Part shown: positions 33,034-47,346 of the stretch, piece by piece | Position numbering within the stretch: position 1 is the stretch's first letter | How the letters are laid out: each line of letters starts with the position of its first letter | Origin: Oscillospiraceae bacterium | Lineage (GTDB): Bacteria > Bacillota > Clostridia > Oscillospirales > Ruminococcaceae | Direction: 5' to 3' | Length of the DNA: 52,451 nt | Assembly: GCA_017481565.1 (NCBI GenBank) | Contig: JAFUOZ010000030.1 | Coordinates: forward strand, 1 to 52,451 | Made by a program: the position numbers and the translations under genes | The notes under the pieces: generated by a model | Databases searched by the model: none | Told to the model about the DNA's origin: nothing | The model's input: the letters and a program-made list of their open reading frames with translations, nothing else

Positions 33034-34659
33034 TTATTCCGTTTCAACGGGAATATTGCTTTCTGCCGCCTTCTGCATAAGCTGCGGAAGCTTATTTTCA
33101 GCCGCTCCCTGCTTTGCGCCCGTGCACTTGGCTCTTATGGAATAGTTTTTTCCCGTAACAGCCTTTATAGTCTCACGAAGCTTTTCGGCATTTTCCTTAT
33201 TCCTCAACAGAGACAGGAAGAAGTTATTCTTTGTAACAATAAGCAGATAATTATTTGAAACATATCCGTAGGACTCACTGAGTGTACCCGATACCGACGG
33301 ACACACCTGCGCAAACCTTTCAAGTATCTCAGGCCATTCGGGCATAAGTACAGCCGAATTCACATCCATCTTTGAGGTATCTGTAACAGCATCCATAGGA
33401 ACATTTCCCGACTGTCTGACAGGCGGCTGTCTGCGTACAGGCTGCTGTGCAAAGCCCTGTGACTGCATGGTCTTTATCTGCTGCTCCAGCTCTGCTATTC
33501 TTGCGGTAAGCATTGCCGTATCCTCTGAGGGAAAGGAAACTGCTGCCGCTGCCTGCGGTGCGCTCTGTGCTTTCTGACCTGTGCATAAGGATATAAAGGT
33601 CATTTCAAGCTCGATACGCTTTGAGCTGCTTCTGCCAAGCCTTTCAACGCATTTTCCAAGCATATCCATAATATGAATAATATATGCGGGATCTGTATCG
33701 GCTGCGCATTTTTTAAGAATTTCAAGCTCAGCGGAAGTACACGCAATAAGCTTTTCGGCACCTGAAACGTTCTGTATCACCATAACATTTCTTATCTGCT
33801 CCAGAAGCTCCATTGCAAACTGCTGCATATCCTTTGAATTGCTGTGCAGTGCGGAAACTATTTCAAGTGCCTGAGACGCATTTTTCGAACATACGGCACA
33901 TGTCATATCAAACAGATTGCCTCTGCCTGCAATTCCTGCCGCCTCGGAAACCGTATCAACGGTCACCTTATCGGAAAAGGCTATGCACTTATCCATTATG
34001 GAAAGTGCGTCTCTCATGCCGCCGTCGGCGATTTTTGCGATAAGTGCAGCTGCATCTTCATCAACTGAGACCTGTTCCTTTTCGGCAACAGACATTATCC
34101 TTGCGGCAATATCCTCGGTCCTGATACGTCTGAAATCAAACCTCTGACAGCGTGAAAGGATAGTATCAAGCACCTTATGTATCTCGGTAGTCGCAAGAAT
34201 GAATTTAACGTGCGGAGGAGGTTCCTCAATAATTTTCAGAAGTGCGTTGAATGCGTCCCTGGACAGCATATGCACCTCGTCGATTATATAGACCCTGTAT
34301 TTACAGCGTTCGGGAGAATAGCTTGCCGCTTCTCTCAATTCACGGGCATCGTTTACGCCGCCGTTTGAAGCAGCGTCTATCTCGATGATATCGGAAAGTC
34401 TGTCGTTATCCATATCCCGACAAAGCTCACATTCAAGACAGGGCTCGCCGTTTTTGGGATTTTCACATATAAGCGCCTTGGCAAGAATTCTTGCACAGGT
34501 GGTTTTACCTGTACCTCTGGAGCCTGTAAACAGGTACGCATGACCTGTTTTACCCGAAAGCAGCTGATTTTTCAGTGTATCGGTGATATGCTGCTGAGAT
34601 ATAACGTCCTCAAAGGATGACGGTCTGTATTTTCTGTATAGTGCCTGATACACACACAT
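33034..34659 (-). CDS. dnaX: DNA polymerase III subunits gamma and tau
   Basis: The clamp-loader ATPase, 541 residues. YQALYRKYRPSSFEDVISQ opens the protein; Walker A FTGSRGTGKTT is at 45-54; four Cys residues in the CENPKNGEPCLECELC region (~64-80) make the zinc module; Walker B IIDEVHML is near 125; the SRC motif in ILSRCQRFDFR is near 168. Residues after ~370 form a Gln/Ala/Pro-rich linker and a tau-type C-terminal domain. A GAAAGGAAC ribosome site precedes the start. I saw no clear frameshift signal for a separate gamma form. Confidence 0.95.
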   Translation of the reverse strand: MCVYQALYRKYRPSSFEDVISQQHITDTLKNQLLSGKTGHAYLFTGSRGTGKTTCARILAKALICENPKNGEPCLECELCRDMDNDRLSDIIEIDAASNGGVNDARELREAASYSPERCKYRVYIIDEVHMLSRDAFNALLKIIEEPPPHVKFILATTEIHKVLDTILSRCQRFDFRRIRTEDIAARIMSVAEKEQVSVDEDAAALIAKIADGGMRDALSIMDKCIAFSDKVTVDTVSEAAGIAGRGNLFDMTCAVCSKNASQALEIVSALHSNSKDMQQFAMELLEQIRNVMVIQNVSGAEKLIACTSAELEILKKCAADTDPAYIIHIMDMLGKCVERLGRSSSKRIELEMTFISLCTGQKAQSAPQAAAAVSFPSEDTAMLTARIAELEQQIKTMQSQGFAQQPVRRQPPVRQSGNVPMDAVTDTSKMDVNSAVLMPEWPEILERFAQVCPSVSGTLSESYGYVSNNYLLIVTKNNFFLSLLRNKENAEKLRETIKAVTGKNYSIRAKCTGAKQGAAENKLPQLMQKAAESNIPVETE

Positions 34660-34673
34660 CAGTTCCTTTCACA

Positions 34674-35573
34674 TCAATCAAGACTGCCCACTGCCTCAGC
34701 GTTTTCAGCGCCCCTTGAAACAGGCACGAAGCCGCAGACCTCATCATAGCAGCCATGGGTTTTTGCAATATTTATATAATATACGATAAAGCCTTCAAAA
34801 TCAGCCATATTTGAAACTGCAACACGACGGAAATATTCAAGGCTTTTACTGACATCATTTTTTACCAGATATGCGGCGGCAATTCCGCCGTACGCTGAAT
34901 GAATGTCCATTTTTTCATCTATACCCTGTCTGAAACAGCCGATAGCTTCGTCGGGAAGCTCTGCCTTAAGGTACATCATACCAAGGTCTGTATAAAGAAA
35001 GGGGTAATAAAGCTTATGATAATTCTTTTCAAAAAGCTTGTCATAAAATTCCTTTGCTTCATTTACGCTGCCTGCCGCAGCATATCCTCTTGCAGCTCCG
35101 AGCTCCGCATCGGGATGACGCATTCCGGAAGCAAGGGATTCAACAAAATACTTTGCACTGTTGGTGGGATATCCCATATTTCTGTAGCAGGTACCCGTAA
35201 AGAAAAACAAAACAGCCTTTTCCCTGTCGGAAAGCTGATAATCCTCAACGCCAAGAAGAGTATCGAGCGCAGCCGCATAATGCCTTTCACAAAGAAGTCT
35301 TACTCCCTTTCTGAACTGAAAGGAAGCACGGTCTAGGCCCCTGAAGGTATTTCCTATGACAGATGTATAATACCTTGCGTATCTGTCGGGAGATATCTCG
35401 GTATCAATAAGTGCCGCCGCAGCCGCAAGTATCACGGTCAGAGCATAGCAAAAAAGTACACGTTCGCTGTCTATACCGCCTGTATATCCTCCCAAAACAT
35501 AAACAGCGCCCAGCAGCAGTACTGCGGGAGCAGTCTTTTGGAAGGAGCGCATAAACTCATGAAATCTATTCAT
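34674..35573 (-). CDS. membrane-anchored tetratricopeptide-repeat protein
   Basis: A 299-residue protein with two N-terminal membrane helices (about 15-32 and 40-58) and a soluble C-terminal part of about four TPR-like helical pairs (QFRKGVRLLCERHYAAALDTLLG, KAVLFFFTGTCYRNMGYPTNSAKYF, LYTDLGMMYLKAELPDEAIGCFRQGI, AYLVKNDVSKSLEYFRRVA). It probably presents a protein-binding surface at the inner face of the membrane. It lies between the SRP RNA and dnaX, an unusual insertion in that conserved neighbourhood; the SRP RNA terminator lies just before it. The partner is unknown. Confidence 0.75.
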   Translation of the reverse strand: MNRFHEFMRSFQKTAPAVLLLGAVYVLGGYTGGIDSERVLFCYALTVILAAAAALIDTEISPDRYARYYTSVIGNTFRGLDRASFQFRKGVRLLCERHYAAALDTLLGVEDYQLSDREKAVLFFFTGTCYRNMGYPTNSAKYFVESLASGMRHPDAELGAARGYAAAGSVNEAKEFYDKLFEKNYHKLYYPFLYTDLGMMYLKAELPDEAIGCFRQGIDEKMDIHSAYGGIAAAYLVKNDVSKSLEYFRRVAVSNMADFEGFIVYYINIAKTHGCYDEVCGFVPVSRGAENAEAVGSLD

Positions 35574-35627
35574 TTCCGACAGCTCCGAGCCTCCTTAATG
35601 ATCCGTCGTCTTAAAAACGGCGGCAAA

Positions 35628-35757
35628 AAAAATCCGATACATAGGTGTGCAGGCTTGCTGCGGCACACAAAACAGACCGCTTAATGCTGCTCGGTTCCCC
35701 GCCTGACATGGTTCACGGTGTTCTGTTGCACAGGGCCCGCACACCTATATATCGGAT
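35628..35757 (-). ncRNA. ffs: signal recognition particle RNA (small bacterial type)
   Basis: The minus strand carries the conserved domain-IV sequence GTCAGG-CGG-GGAA-CCG-AGCAGC, with the GGAA tetraloop closed by three compensated GC pairs, flanked by a long hairpin whose ends ATCCGATA...GGTGTGC and GCACACC...TATCGGAT pair over about 20 bases. Eight T residues follow as a terminator. It is a small (4.5S-like, about 130 nt) RNA without an Alu domain. Binding Ffh, it targets membrane proteins to SecYEG. The 5' boundary is estimated from the stem and the promoter. Confidence 0.9.
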
Positions 35758-35779
35758 TCGCTATCCTTGTGATATTGTT

Positions 35780-35808
35780 ATTATATCACACCCCTGACGG
35801 AATTGCAA
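35780..35808 (-). promoter_or_regulatory. sigma-A promoter for the SRP RNA
   Basis: On the minus strand TTGCAA and TATAAT are 17 bases apart, about 22 bases before the RNA stem. Confidence 0.75.
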
Positions 35809-36110
35809 TAAGTAATCTTAAAAAAATTTATTTTTTTACAATCCATAAAAATTTCCACTGCATTTTTTATTCATCTTGCACATATAATATTTATGGATTT
35901 AGATGCTATGTAGAATATACACAACAGTAAACGCTTACGTTTTGTCTAAAGTTCCGAAAGTGACAAAAGAAAGAAAAAAATGCTTAAAAACACTTGTATT
36001 TTTTAGATGATAGAGTTATAATATTAGTATATTAGTGGAATTATTGCAGGTCAATTATTCCGCTTTCGGCAGATATTTATCTGCATCTGTTTGTCAAAGG
36101 GGTGTTGTTT
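35809..36110. other. intergenic region between SRP RNA and ireB
   Basis: AT-rich, no gene seen. It contains the ireB promoter (TTGTAT at 35994, TATAAT at 36017, 17 bases apart) and a small hairpin GCAGAT-attt-ATCTGC at 36069-36084 in the ireB leader. Confidence 0.6.
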
Positions 36111-36359
36111 ATGAATAACGAACAGACTATGACTTTTTCTGTCTGCGAGGACAGAGAGGGCGAACTCAAGAAAAATCTTACGGTTATTTATGACGCTCTC
36201 CGTGAAAAAGGTTATAATCCAATCAATCAGATCGTAGGTTATATCCTTTCCGAGGATCCCACCTACATAACCACTCATAACAATGCAAGAAGCCTTATCC
36301 GTCACATCGACCGTGATGAGCTCCTTCAGGCACTTGTAAAATCTTATCTGGGTGCATGA
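36111..36359 (+). CDS. IreB family regulatory phosphoprotein
   Basis: An 82-residue protein matching UPF0297/IreB, a small dimer that in enterococci is phosphorylated by the Ser/Thr kinase IreK and modulates cephalosporin tolerance. [48 protein letters not shown] is characteristic. ATG 36111 has AAAGGGG at nine bases and is preferred to a start three codons earlier. In most Clostridia ireB precedes ruvX and a DUF1292 gene; here neither follows. Confidence 0.9.
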   Translation: MNNEQTMTFSVCEDREGELKKNLTVIYDALREKGYNPINQIVGYILSEDPTYITTHNNARSLIRHIDRDELLQALVKSYLGA

Positions 36360-36376
36360 TCTGAATCAGTCTGCTG

Positions 36377-36393
36377 TGACATTTTACATGTCA
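36377..36393. promoter_or_regulatory. palindrome upstream of the pdaA-like gene
   Basis: TGACAT-tttac-ATGTCA lies about 30 bases before a TATAAT at 36424. It could be an operator or the weak 3' hairpin of ireB; there is no T-tract. Confidence 0.35.
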
Positions 36394-36472
36394 CTTTGTG
36401 ATCGATATTTTTCTTGATCGGGGTATAATATTTCTGTGTCGGATATGACGATACAGAAACGAGGTACTCCTA

Positions 36473-37267
36473 ATGATAAGAAAAAATAAATGCAGTGCGG
36501 TTCTGCTTTCCGCACTTACCGCTGCTTTTATTATCCCTTGTACCATATATGCCGATGAGCTTACCGCTGAGGATATTTCCTCGTTGAGCAGTACCTGCAT
36601 AGGCTACGGTCAGGGAAGAAGCTGCAACGAAGATAATTGTCCATACGGTGCTGTTGATTTCAACAACAGCTATGGCAAGTATAATGCCCTTGCCGTTACG
36701 GACAACGATAAGCAGATATGTCTGAGCTTTGATCAGGGTTACGAAAATGGTTTCACCGATGATATTCTTGATACCTTGAAGGAAAAGAATGTAAAGGCTG
36801 TATTCTTTCTTACGGGAGACTATGCCATGCGTGAACAGGAACTCGTAAACAGAATGATAAGCGAAGGGCATACAATAGGCAATCACGGTATGAAGCATGC
36901 GTCTCTCCCTTCTCTTTCCTATGATGATGCTGTGGAGGAGATCTCCTCTCTTCATGATTATGTCAAAGAGACTTACGGATATGAGATGACTCTTTTCAGA
37001 CCTCCCTGCGGTGAATATTCCGAGCAGGCTTTAGCGGTTGCCGATCATCTGGGATACAAAACAATGCTATGGAGCTTTGCATACTGTGATTGGGACGTAA
37101 ATAACCAGCCTGACAGGACAGAGGCTCTTGAAAGGACTACAGATGCTGCTCACAGCGGTGCTGTATATCTGCTTCACAGCGTATCGGAAACCAACTGTTA
37201 TATCCTGCCTGAATTGATAGATAATCTCAGGGCTGAGGGATATGAGCTTTCGGTTCCTGTTTTGTAA
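36473..37267 (+). CDS. polysaccharide deacetylase, PdaA-like
   Basis: A 264-residue exported NodB-fold enzyme. The signal peptide covers about 1-27. The motifs are SFDQGYENGFTDDIL near 83 (PdaA types have FDxGYENG), GHTIGNHGMKHAS near 133 with both metal His residues, FRPPCGEYS near 172 and LLHSVSETN near 240. The order and the GYENG sequence indicate the delta-lactam-type deacetylase PdaA, which removes acetyl groups from muramic acid in peptidoglycan. Whether the organism sporulates cannot be told. A terminator follows at 37388. Confidence 0.85.
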   Translation: MIRKNKCSAVLLSALTAAFIIPCTIYADELTAEDISSLSSTCIGYGQGRSCNEDNCPYGAVDFNNSYGKYNALAVTDNDKQICLSFDQGYENGFTDDILDTLKEKNVKAVFFLTGDYAMREQELVNRMISEGHTIGNHGMKHASLPSLSYDDAVEEISSLHDYVKETYGYEMTLFRPPCGEYSEQALAVADHLGYKTMLWSFAYCDWDVNNQPDRTEALERTTDAAHSGAVYLLHSVSETNCYILPELIDNLRAEGYELSVPVL

Positions 37268-37387
37268 TTTAAATTTGTCAATATCATGATTTCCGTTTTG
37301 TTGAAATTGTGATTTCTAAGCTTTGCTGATGCAGACAGCGAAGCCTTTAAAGCACGGCTGCCGTGCCTCCTTGTTTCATTTTATTTT

Positions 37388-37420
37388 GCGGACTGACACT
37401 AATCAGTCCGCACTTTTTTT
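37388..37420 (+). terminator. rho-independent terminator after the PdaA-like gene
   Basis: GCGGACTGA-cactaa-TCAGTCCGC followed by ACTTTTTTT. A smaller hairpin GCACGG-ctg-CCGTGC lies before it at about 37353. Confidence 0.9.
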
Positions 37421-37434
37421 GCATTTTTACATAT

Positions 37435-38223
37435 TTACTTATATCTGCGCAAGGCTTTTTCACCCGGATAAAATTCAAGCACTGTGGTACAGCCTAACTT
37501 TGCATACCAATTTTCCAAATGGGTATAATGGATAAACGCCCTGTGACAGCCTTGCGATTTAAGCTCATTCATAGCCTCCGCTACCATACGCAGACCTATC
37601 CCCCGACGACGAAATTCGGGAAGCGTACCTACACAGCCTACACTTCCTATCTTATTTGATCTGCGTGAAATGATACATTCCTCATCATATCCGATAATAC
37701 AGAAGGAAGCGAGCTTTCCGTCGGAATAACCGCAGAATACATTATCCGTATGTGTAAAATACTGTACCCATTCCTCATCCACAGTCCCCACTGCCGATTT
37801 CAGTTCGGATAACCTGCCGTTGTAAAAACCAAAGCTTATCTCAGGGGGAAGTGTATTTTCCGAAAGACGGAAGCTTTTCAGCACACGCTCCATTTCTACA
37901 AACCGTGAGGATATTTTATATCCCCTTTTCTCGAAAAATGCACGGCTGTCCCCTGCCGCTCCGAAAAGAAATTCTCCGCCTAAAATTGCTTTGTCATATC
38001 CGCAGGAAAGGATATGTTCCTCACATTGCTTTAAAAGGCGGCTGCCTATGCCCTGTCTGCGATACTGAGGATATACGCCTATAAATAATATCCTGTTGTC
38101 ATTTACATACGCCACTCCCTCGGGTACACCGAACGCCGCTGAGGGTGCGGATAGATTATTAAACGCCTTTTTCGTAAGCTTAAGCTGAGGAAAGCTCAGA
38201 CTGAATATTTCATAATCATTCAT
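37435..38223 (-). CDS. double GNAT-domain acetyltransferase
   Basis: A 262-residue protein with two acetyltransferase folds. The first has RILFIGVYPQYRRQGIGSRLLKQCEEH (near residue 48) and the second VGCVGTLPEFRRRGIGLRMVAEAMNEL (near 196); each holds the R/Q-x-x-G-x-G/A coenzyme A loop, followed by FFEKRGYKI and WYAKLGCTT end strands. Both halves appear intact. The acceptor is unknown. ATG 38223 has CGGAGGTG upstream; the longer frame to 38286 has no such site. It is convergent with the PdaA-like gene and divergent from carB. Confidence 0.85.
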   Translation of the reverse strand: MNDYEIFSLSFPQLKLTKKAFNNLSAPSAAFGVPEGVAYVNDNRILFIGVYPQYRRQGIGSRLLKQCEEHILSCGYDKAILGGEFLFGAAGDSRAFFEKRGYKISSRFVEMERVLKSFRLSENTLPPEISFGFYNGRLSELKSAVGTVDEEWVQYFTHTDNVFCGYSDGKLASFCIIGYDEECIISRRSNKIGSVGCVGTLPEFRRRGIGLRMVAEAMNELKSQGCHRAFIHYTHLENWYAKLGCTTVLEFYPGEKALRRYK

Positions 38224-38476
38224 AAAAACACCTCCGAAAACATTTACGTTTGATAACATTTTAACATATATATGTCCTCTTGTCAAATAATTTTCAAAAA
38301 AGCCGTATTAATATGTACAAAATGCTTTTTTTTCGCAATTTTAAAAATAATTTCAATTACCCTCTTTTTTTTTCGGCGGTTTTGTAGTATAATAGATAAG
38401 ATGAAGCTATATGGATATGCATCGATTTAATACATCAAAGCATATTCCATAAAATAAAATTCTCAGGAGGAACAGT

Positions 38477-41701
<3,225 letters not shown>

Positions 41702-41721
41702 TAAATCTTAATAAAACAGAG

Positions 41722-41755
41722 CAGGACGGCACGAAAATGCCGTCCTGTTTTTTAT
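41722..41755 (+). terminator. terminator between convergent carB and Nudix genes
   Basis: CAGGACGGCA-cgaaaa-TGCCGTCCTG with TTTTTT after it; suits carB on the plus strand. Confidence 0.9.
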
Positions 41756-42249
41756 TTATCCAGCAGCTCAAGAACCTTATTTTCTCTCAGCAGCATTACT
41801 TTATTCTCTTCAATACTCACCTTATTTGCTGCTATTGCTTCATGAGGATATACATATCTGAGGGAAAATTCCGCATCTGATTCATAATCATCAAGAAACT
41901 GTTCCGAAACTTTTTCTTCTGTATCACAGGTGTAATAAAAGGACTCCTGTTCAAAAACATGATCTTCAAACAGATCGGATTTTTTCAGTACAGTAACAAG
42001 TCCGTATTCCCTTACTGTTTCAGGCTTTACCTTAAGACCTGTTTCCTCAGCGACCTCACGGATAAGTGCAGAGATATGATCCTCACCTTCTTCGATACCT
42101 CCGCCGGGGAATTTGTAATATTTATATTTGCAGCTGTACACCATGGCAAGCTTACCATCTTTTCGTATAACAGCACGGACAGAGGGTCTTTTTGAATGTG
42201 GATGGTTTTTATTATAGTCCTGAAAATCTATTACAAGCAGTTGTTTCAT
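41752..42249 (-). CDS. Nudix hydrolase
   Basis: A 165-residue protein with a full Nudix box: GGGIEEGEDHISALIREVAEETGL (about residues 50-73), matching GX5EX7REUXEEXGU and so able to bind the catalytic metal ions. These enzymes cleave nucleoside diphosphates linked to other groups; the substrate cannot be read. The start has GGTGATAG upstream, a modest ribosome site. It lies downstream of the cellobiose phosphorylase gene but is separated by a terminator. Confidence 0.85.
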   Translation of the reverse strand: MKQLLVIDFQDYNKNHPHSKRPSVRAVIRKDGKLAMVYSCKYKYYKFPGGGIEEGEDHISALIREVAEETGLKVKPETVREYGLVTVLKKSDLFEDHVFEQESFYYTCDTEEKVSEQFLDDYESDAEFSLRYVYPHEAIAANKVSIEENKVMLLRENKVLELLDK

Positions 42250-42266
42250 TCTATCACCTCAAAAAA

Positions 42267-42298
42267 AGCCGCAGAACTGCATATGCAATTCTGCGGCT
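42267..42298 (-). terminator. rho-independent terminator of the cellobiose phosphorylase gene
   Basis: On the minus strand AAGCCGCAGAATTGC and GCAGTTCTGCGGCTT form a stem, followed by seven T residues. Confidence 0.9.
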
Positions 42299-42330
42299 TC
42301 ATAATTATTACTTAGTCAGCTTTACACAAA

Positions 42331-44739
42331 TCAGCCGAGAACTACTGTGATCTCGTTTTCATCAGCAAGCTTATCAGCAGGGATAAAGTTACCCTCAAGC
42401 TTTGTACCATTGAGAGTGATCTCCTTAACGCCGCTTTCAACGCCGTTGGGGTTCTCAAATGTCATATTGAGCTTCTTGCCTCTGAACTGCTTTGTAACAG
42501 TATAGCTCTTCCAATCGGAAGGAACAGCAGGATCAACTACAAGACCCTCTGCATTGGGACGCATACCGAGGATACCCTCAACACAGCCTACCATTACAGT
42601 AGAACCTGTACCTGTGAGCCAGTGTACGTGTGAACGTCCCTCGAAGGGTGAACGTGTGGACTCAGTGAACTGACCGTGTACGTAAGGCTCCATGATTCTG
42701 ATCTCAGCCTTATCGTTCATGGAAGCGGGAGCAGACTCGCAGAAGTACTCAAATGCACGGTTACCGTGACCGAGAAGAGACTCGGCAAGGATAGCCCAAC
42801 CCTGTGTCTGTGAGAAGATACCGCCGTTTTCCTTTGTATCGGGGTTGAAGATGTGCATGAGCGCACCGTCGAAATAGCTCTTTACATAAGGAGGCTCCAT
42901 GATCTTTACGCCGTAAGGAGTATTGAGTATCTCGTGAACCTTGTCCATTGCAGTATTGCCCTGTTCAGCAGTAGCAAAGCCTGAAATAACAGCCCAGCTC
43001 TGAGGATTGAGCCACATACTTGCTTCTGCGTCGTTCTTAGCGCCTACCTTTACGCCGTCCTCTCTGATACCTCTGATAAATCTGTCCTCATCCCAGCAAG
43101 CAGCGAGAGACTCGCCAAGCTTAGCCTGAACCTCATCCAGATATTTTACATAATCTGTATCATTCTTTTCTGCAGCATAGCCCTTAAGAATGCTCATTGC
43201 ATAGTAAAGCTGGAATGCAACGAATGTAGATTCGCCCTTCTTGCCCATTCTGAGACAGTCATTCCAGTCAGCGTGGAGACCTGCAGGCATATTGTTTGCG
43301 CCGAGTCTTTCCATTGAGAACTGAATTGCTCTCTTAAGGTGATCGTAAACAGTACCCTCGCCGCCGTTTGCATAAACGATGACTTCATCGAGGAATGCCT
43401 TGTTTCCGCTTTCACCGATATACTTTACGATAGTGGGGAACAGCCAGAGAGCGTCATCTGCACGGTATGAGGGGTGACCTGTTTCCTGTGCATAAACAGA
43501 CTTCTCGTTGTTCTCATCGGGAGTTGTTTCGTGACCTGCGTTATGGTTGAACTTAACCAGAGGCAGACCGCCGCCGTTGTCAACCTGTGCAGAAAGCATG
43601 AATCTGATCTTATCGCAAGCAAGCTCGGGATCAAGGTGGATAATACCCTGGATATCCTGAACTGTATCACGATAACCGTAGCCGTTTCTCAGACCGCAGT
43701 AGATGAAGGAAGCAGCTCTTGACCAGATAAATGTAATGAAGCACTGATAAGCGTTCCATACGTTTACCATGTTGTTGAACTCAGCGGAAGGAGTGCTTAC
43801 CTGGAAATTATTCAACTTGGAATGCCAGTAATCCTTAAGCTCCTTGATCTCTGCGTCAACCTTGCCTGCCTGCTCGTATTCACGGAGGATCTTTGTTGCC
43901 TCGTCATTGTCTCTCTGACCTACAACATAGATGATCTCGATAGAGCCGCCTGCGCCAAGCTCAATAGCAGACTGGAGAGCACCGCATGAATTGCCGTTGT
44001 AGTTGAGGATATTATCGCAGCGGCCGCTTTCAACAGCAATAGGATTGCCGTATGTACGGTAAGGTCCGATAAAATTATCGAGAGAGCCGTTATAGCCGCA
44101 TACATCAGCACCTACAACACCGAAGAAACGCTCACGGTGGTTGGAGCCTGTCTGATCCTTGCCGCTGTTTTCGTTGATGTGCTGGAGGATCTTGTTCTCT
44201 TCAAAGGATGTTCTTGTGATGAACTGTGTATACTGAAGATTTACCTGATCCTGCTCGTAATTGTTTTCGGAGGTGAACTCACAGAAGCCGTAAACTGAAA
44301 GCTTTCTGCTCTTGGAGGACATATTTGTGATCCTTGCTCTCCATACCTCGTAGGTCTTGTTGAGGGGAACATAATATGTAACCTCGGAGCGAACCTCTGC
44401 ATATTCAGCGGAGATAACTGTATAGGCAGTACCGTGACGGCAGGTGCTCTTATACTGATCGAGAGGCTTGCCTACAGGCTGCCATGAAGCAGACCAGTAA
44501 TCTGCTGTATCGTTATCTCTGATGTAGATGTATCTGCCGGGGAGACCAACATTGGAGTTGAAGCGGTAACGGAGGATTCTTCCGTTTGCACCTGACTTTA
44601 CAAAGCTGTAGCCTCCTGCATTATTTGAAATGATTGCGCCGTATTCGGGTGAGCCAAGGTAGTTAGCCCAGGGTGCAGGGGTATTGGGCTTATCGATCAC
44701 ATATTCCTTGCGCTCAAGGTCAAAATGTCCGTAATTCAT
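42331..44739 (-). CDS. cbp: cellobiose phosphorylase (GH94)
   Basis: An intracellular enzyme that splits cellobiose with phosphate into alpha-glucose-1-phosphate and glucose, saving ATP for cellulose degraders. At 802 residues it is full length. MNYGHFDLERKEYVI at the N-terminus is the family start, RNGYGYRDTVQDIQG lies in the (alpha/alpha)6 domain, and DWNDC (Asp about 491 and 494) contains the catalytic acid, near Asp490 of the Cellvibrio enzyme. GGIFSQTQGWAILAE and RGKKLNMTFENPNG are near the C-terminus. I start at ATG 44739, 11 bases after AAGGAG; a GTG at 44751 is closer but gives a non-canonical start. A consensus promoter and a leader hairpin lie upstream. Confidence 0.93.
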   Translation of the reverse strand: MNYGHFDLERKEYVIDKPNTPAPWANYLGSPEYGAIISNNAGGYSFVKSGANGRILRYRFNSNVGLPGRYIYIRDNDTADYWSASWQPVGKPLDQYKSTCRHGTAYTVISAEYAEVRSEVTYYVPLNKTYEVWRARITNMSSKSRKLSVYGFCEFTSENNYEQDQVNLQYTQFITRTSFEENKILQHINENSGKDQTGSNHRERFFGVVGADVCGYNGSLDNFIGPYRTYGNPIAVESGRCDNILNYNGNSCGALQSAIELGAGGSIEIIYVVGQRDNDEATKILREYEQAGKVDAEIKELKDYWHSKLNNFQVSTPSAEFNNMVNVWNAYQCFITFIWSRAASFIYCGLRNGYGYRDTVQDIQGIIHLDPELACDKIRFMLSAQVDNGGGLPLVKFNHNAGHETTPDENNEKSVYAQETGHPSYRADDALWLFPTIVKYIGESGNKAFLDEVIVYANGGEGTVYDHLKRAIQFSMERLGANNMPAGLHADWNDCLRMGKKGESTFVAFQLYYAMSILKGYAAEKNDTDYVKYLDEVQAKLGESLAACWDEDRFIRGIREDGVKVGAKNDAEASMWLNPQSWAVISGFATAEQGNTAMDKVHEILNTPYGVKIMEPPYVKSYFDGALMHIFNPDTKENGGIFSQTQGWAILAESLLGHGNRAFEYFCESAPASMNDKAEIRIMEPYVHGQFTESTRSPFEGRSHVHWLTGTGSTVMVGCVEGILGMRPNAEGLVVDPAVPSDWKSYTVTKQFRGKKLNMTFENPNGVESGVKEITLNGTKLEGNFIPADKLADENEITVVLG

Positions 44740-44784
44740 TGGTAATGACACTCCTTTTCAAGATTTGATAAAAATCATCATATA

Positions 44785-44828
44785 TGCAGAATAACAATAT
44801 CCGAAAAATAATATCCGTTATATCTGCA
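44785..44828 (-). promoter_or_regulatory. leader hairpin of the cellobiose phosphorylase mRNA
   Basis: On the minus strand TGCAGATATAAC and GTTATTCTGCA pair around a direct repeat CGGATATT-attttt-CGGATATT. It lies between the promoter and the ribosome site and could be a protein-binding or stability element. Confidence 0.5.
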
Positions 44829-44844
44829 TACATATATCGGTTAT

Positions 44845-44873
44845 ATTGTAGCATTTTTTCATTATTTTTTCAA
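44845..44873 (-). promoter_or_regulatory. sigma-A promoter for cellobiose phosphorylase
   Basis: On the minus strand TTGAAA and TACAAT with 17 bases between, about 105 bases before the start codon. Confidence 0.8.
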
Positions 44874-45036
44874 GTACTTTTATAAAAATTCACAAATTAT
44901 TTTACTATTTCCGTTAAGGCGCATAAACAGGATATATTAATCGTTTAAGATACCCGACAGGAATTACGCCTGAAAGGATCTGTTTGAAAAAAGTCCGAAA
45001 AAACGGAGATATACCATATCATAAACTACATGATAT

Positions 45037-45152
45037 TTAAGGAACCGCTGATTAAATCGTTTCAAGACCCACTCAGTCAATTTTGCCGCTGCGGCAAAGG
45101 CATTTTCGTGGGTCTGAAACGATGCCTACGGCTTTAATCAGCACTTCCTTAA
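45037..45152. mobile_element. palindromic element, copy D
   Basis: A 116-base copy, bounded by TTAA on both sides, starting TTAAGGAACCGCTGATTAAA and ending TTTAATCAGCACTTCCTTAA. The inner stem ATCGTTTCA(A)GACCCAC / GTGGGTC(T)GAAACGAT and the GCCGCTGCGGC centre are as in copy A. It lies in the ~640-base gap between the cellobiose phosphorylase and groES genes, which holds no gene. Confidence 0.85.
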
Positions 45153-45249
45153 TGTTATTCCGCACACAAAAAAGCAAACAATTTCTTCACAAAGCTGTCA
45201 CATACCATTGTGCAAAACGCTGAAAATAATTTAAATGTCATAATACTAC

Positions 45250-45277
45250 TTGATTTTTCCGAAAAACTTGGTAAAAT
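45250..45277 (+). promoter_or_regulatory. sigma-A promoter for groES-groEL
   Basis: TTGATT and TAAAAT with 16 bases between; the CIRCE operator begins five bases after the -10. Confidence 0.75.
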
Positions 45278-45281
45278 ATAA

Positions 45282-45308
45282 TTAGCACTCACAAAGAAAG
45301 AGTGCTAA
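45282..45308. promoter_or_regulatory. CIRCE operator (HrcA binding site)
   Basis: TTAGCACTC-N9-GAGTGCTAA, a perfect nine-base inverted repeat with the canonical nine-base spacer. HrcA should repress groESL through it until heat or misfolded protein draws GroEL away. Confidence 0.97.
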
Positions 45309-45360
45309 AAAGTAAAAATGCTTTATCTGCCAATGTCAGATGACAAACGGCACATTATAA

Positions 45361-45663
<303 letters not shown>

Positions 45664-45667
45664 TTAA

Positions 45668-47317
<1,650 letters not shown>

Positions 47318-47346
47318 TAAATAACAGCACGTATCACAATATCCCT

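Noticed and set aside
36051..36305. 84-codon minus-strand frame opposite ireB
   Set aside because: Antisense of a well-recognised conserved gene; no upstream signals.
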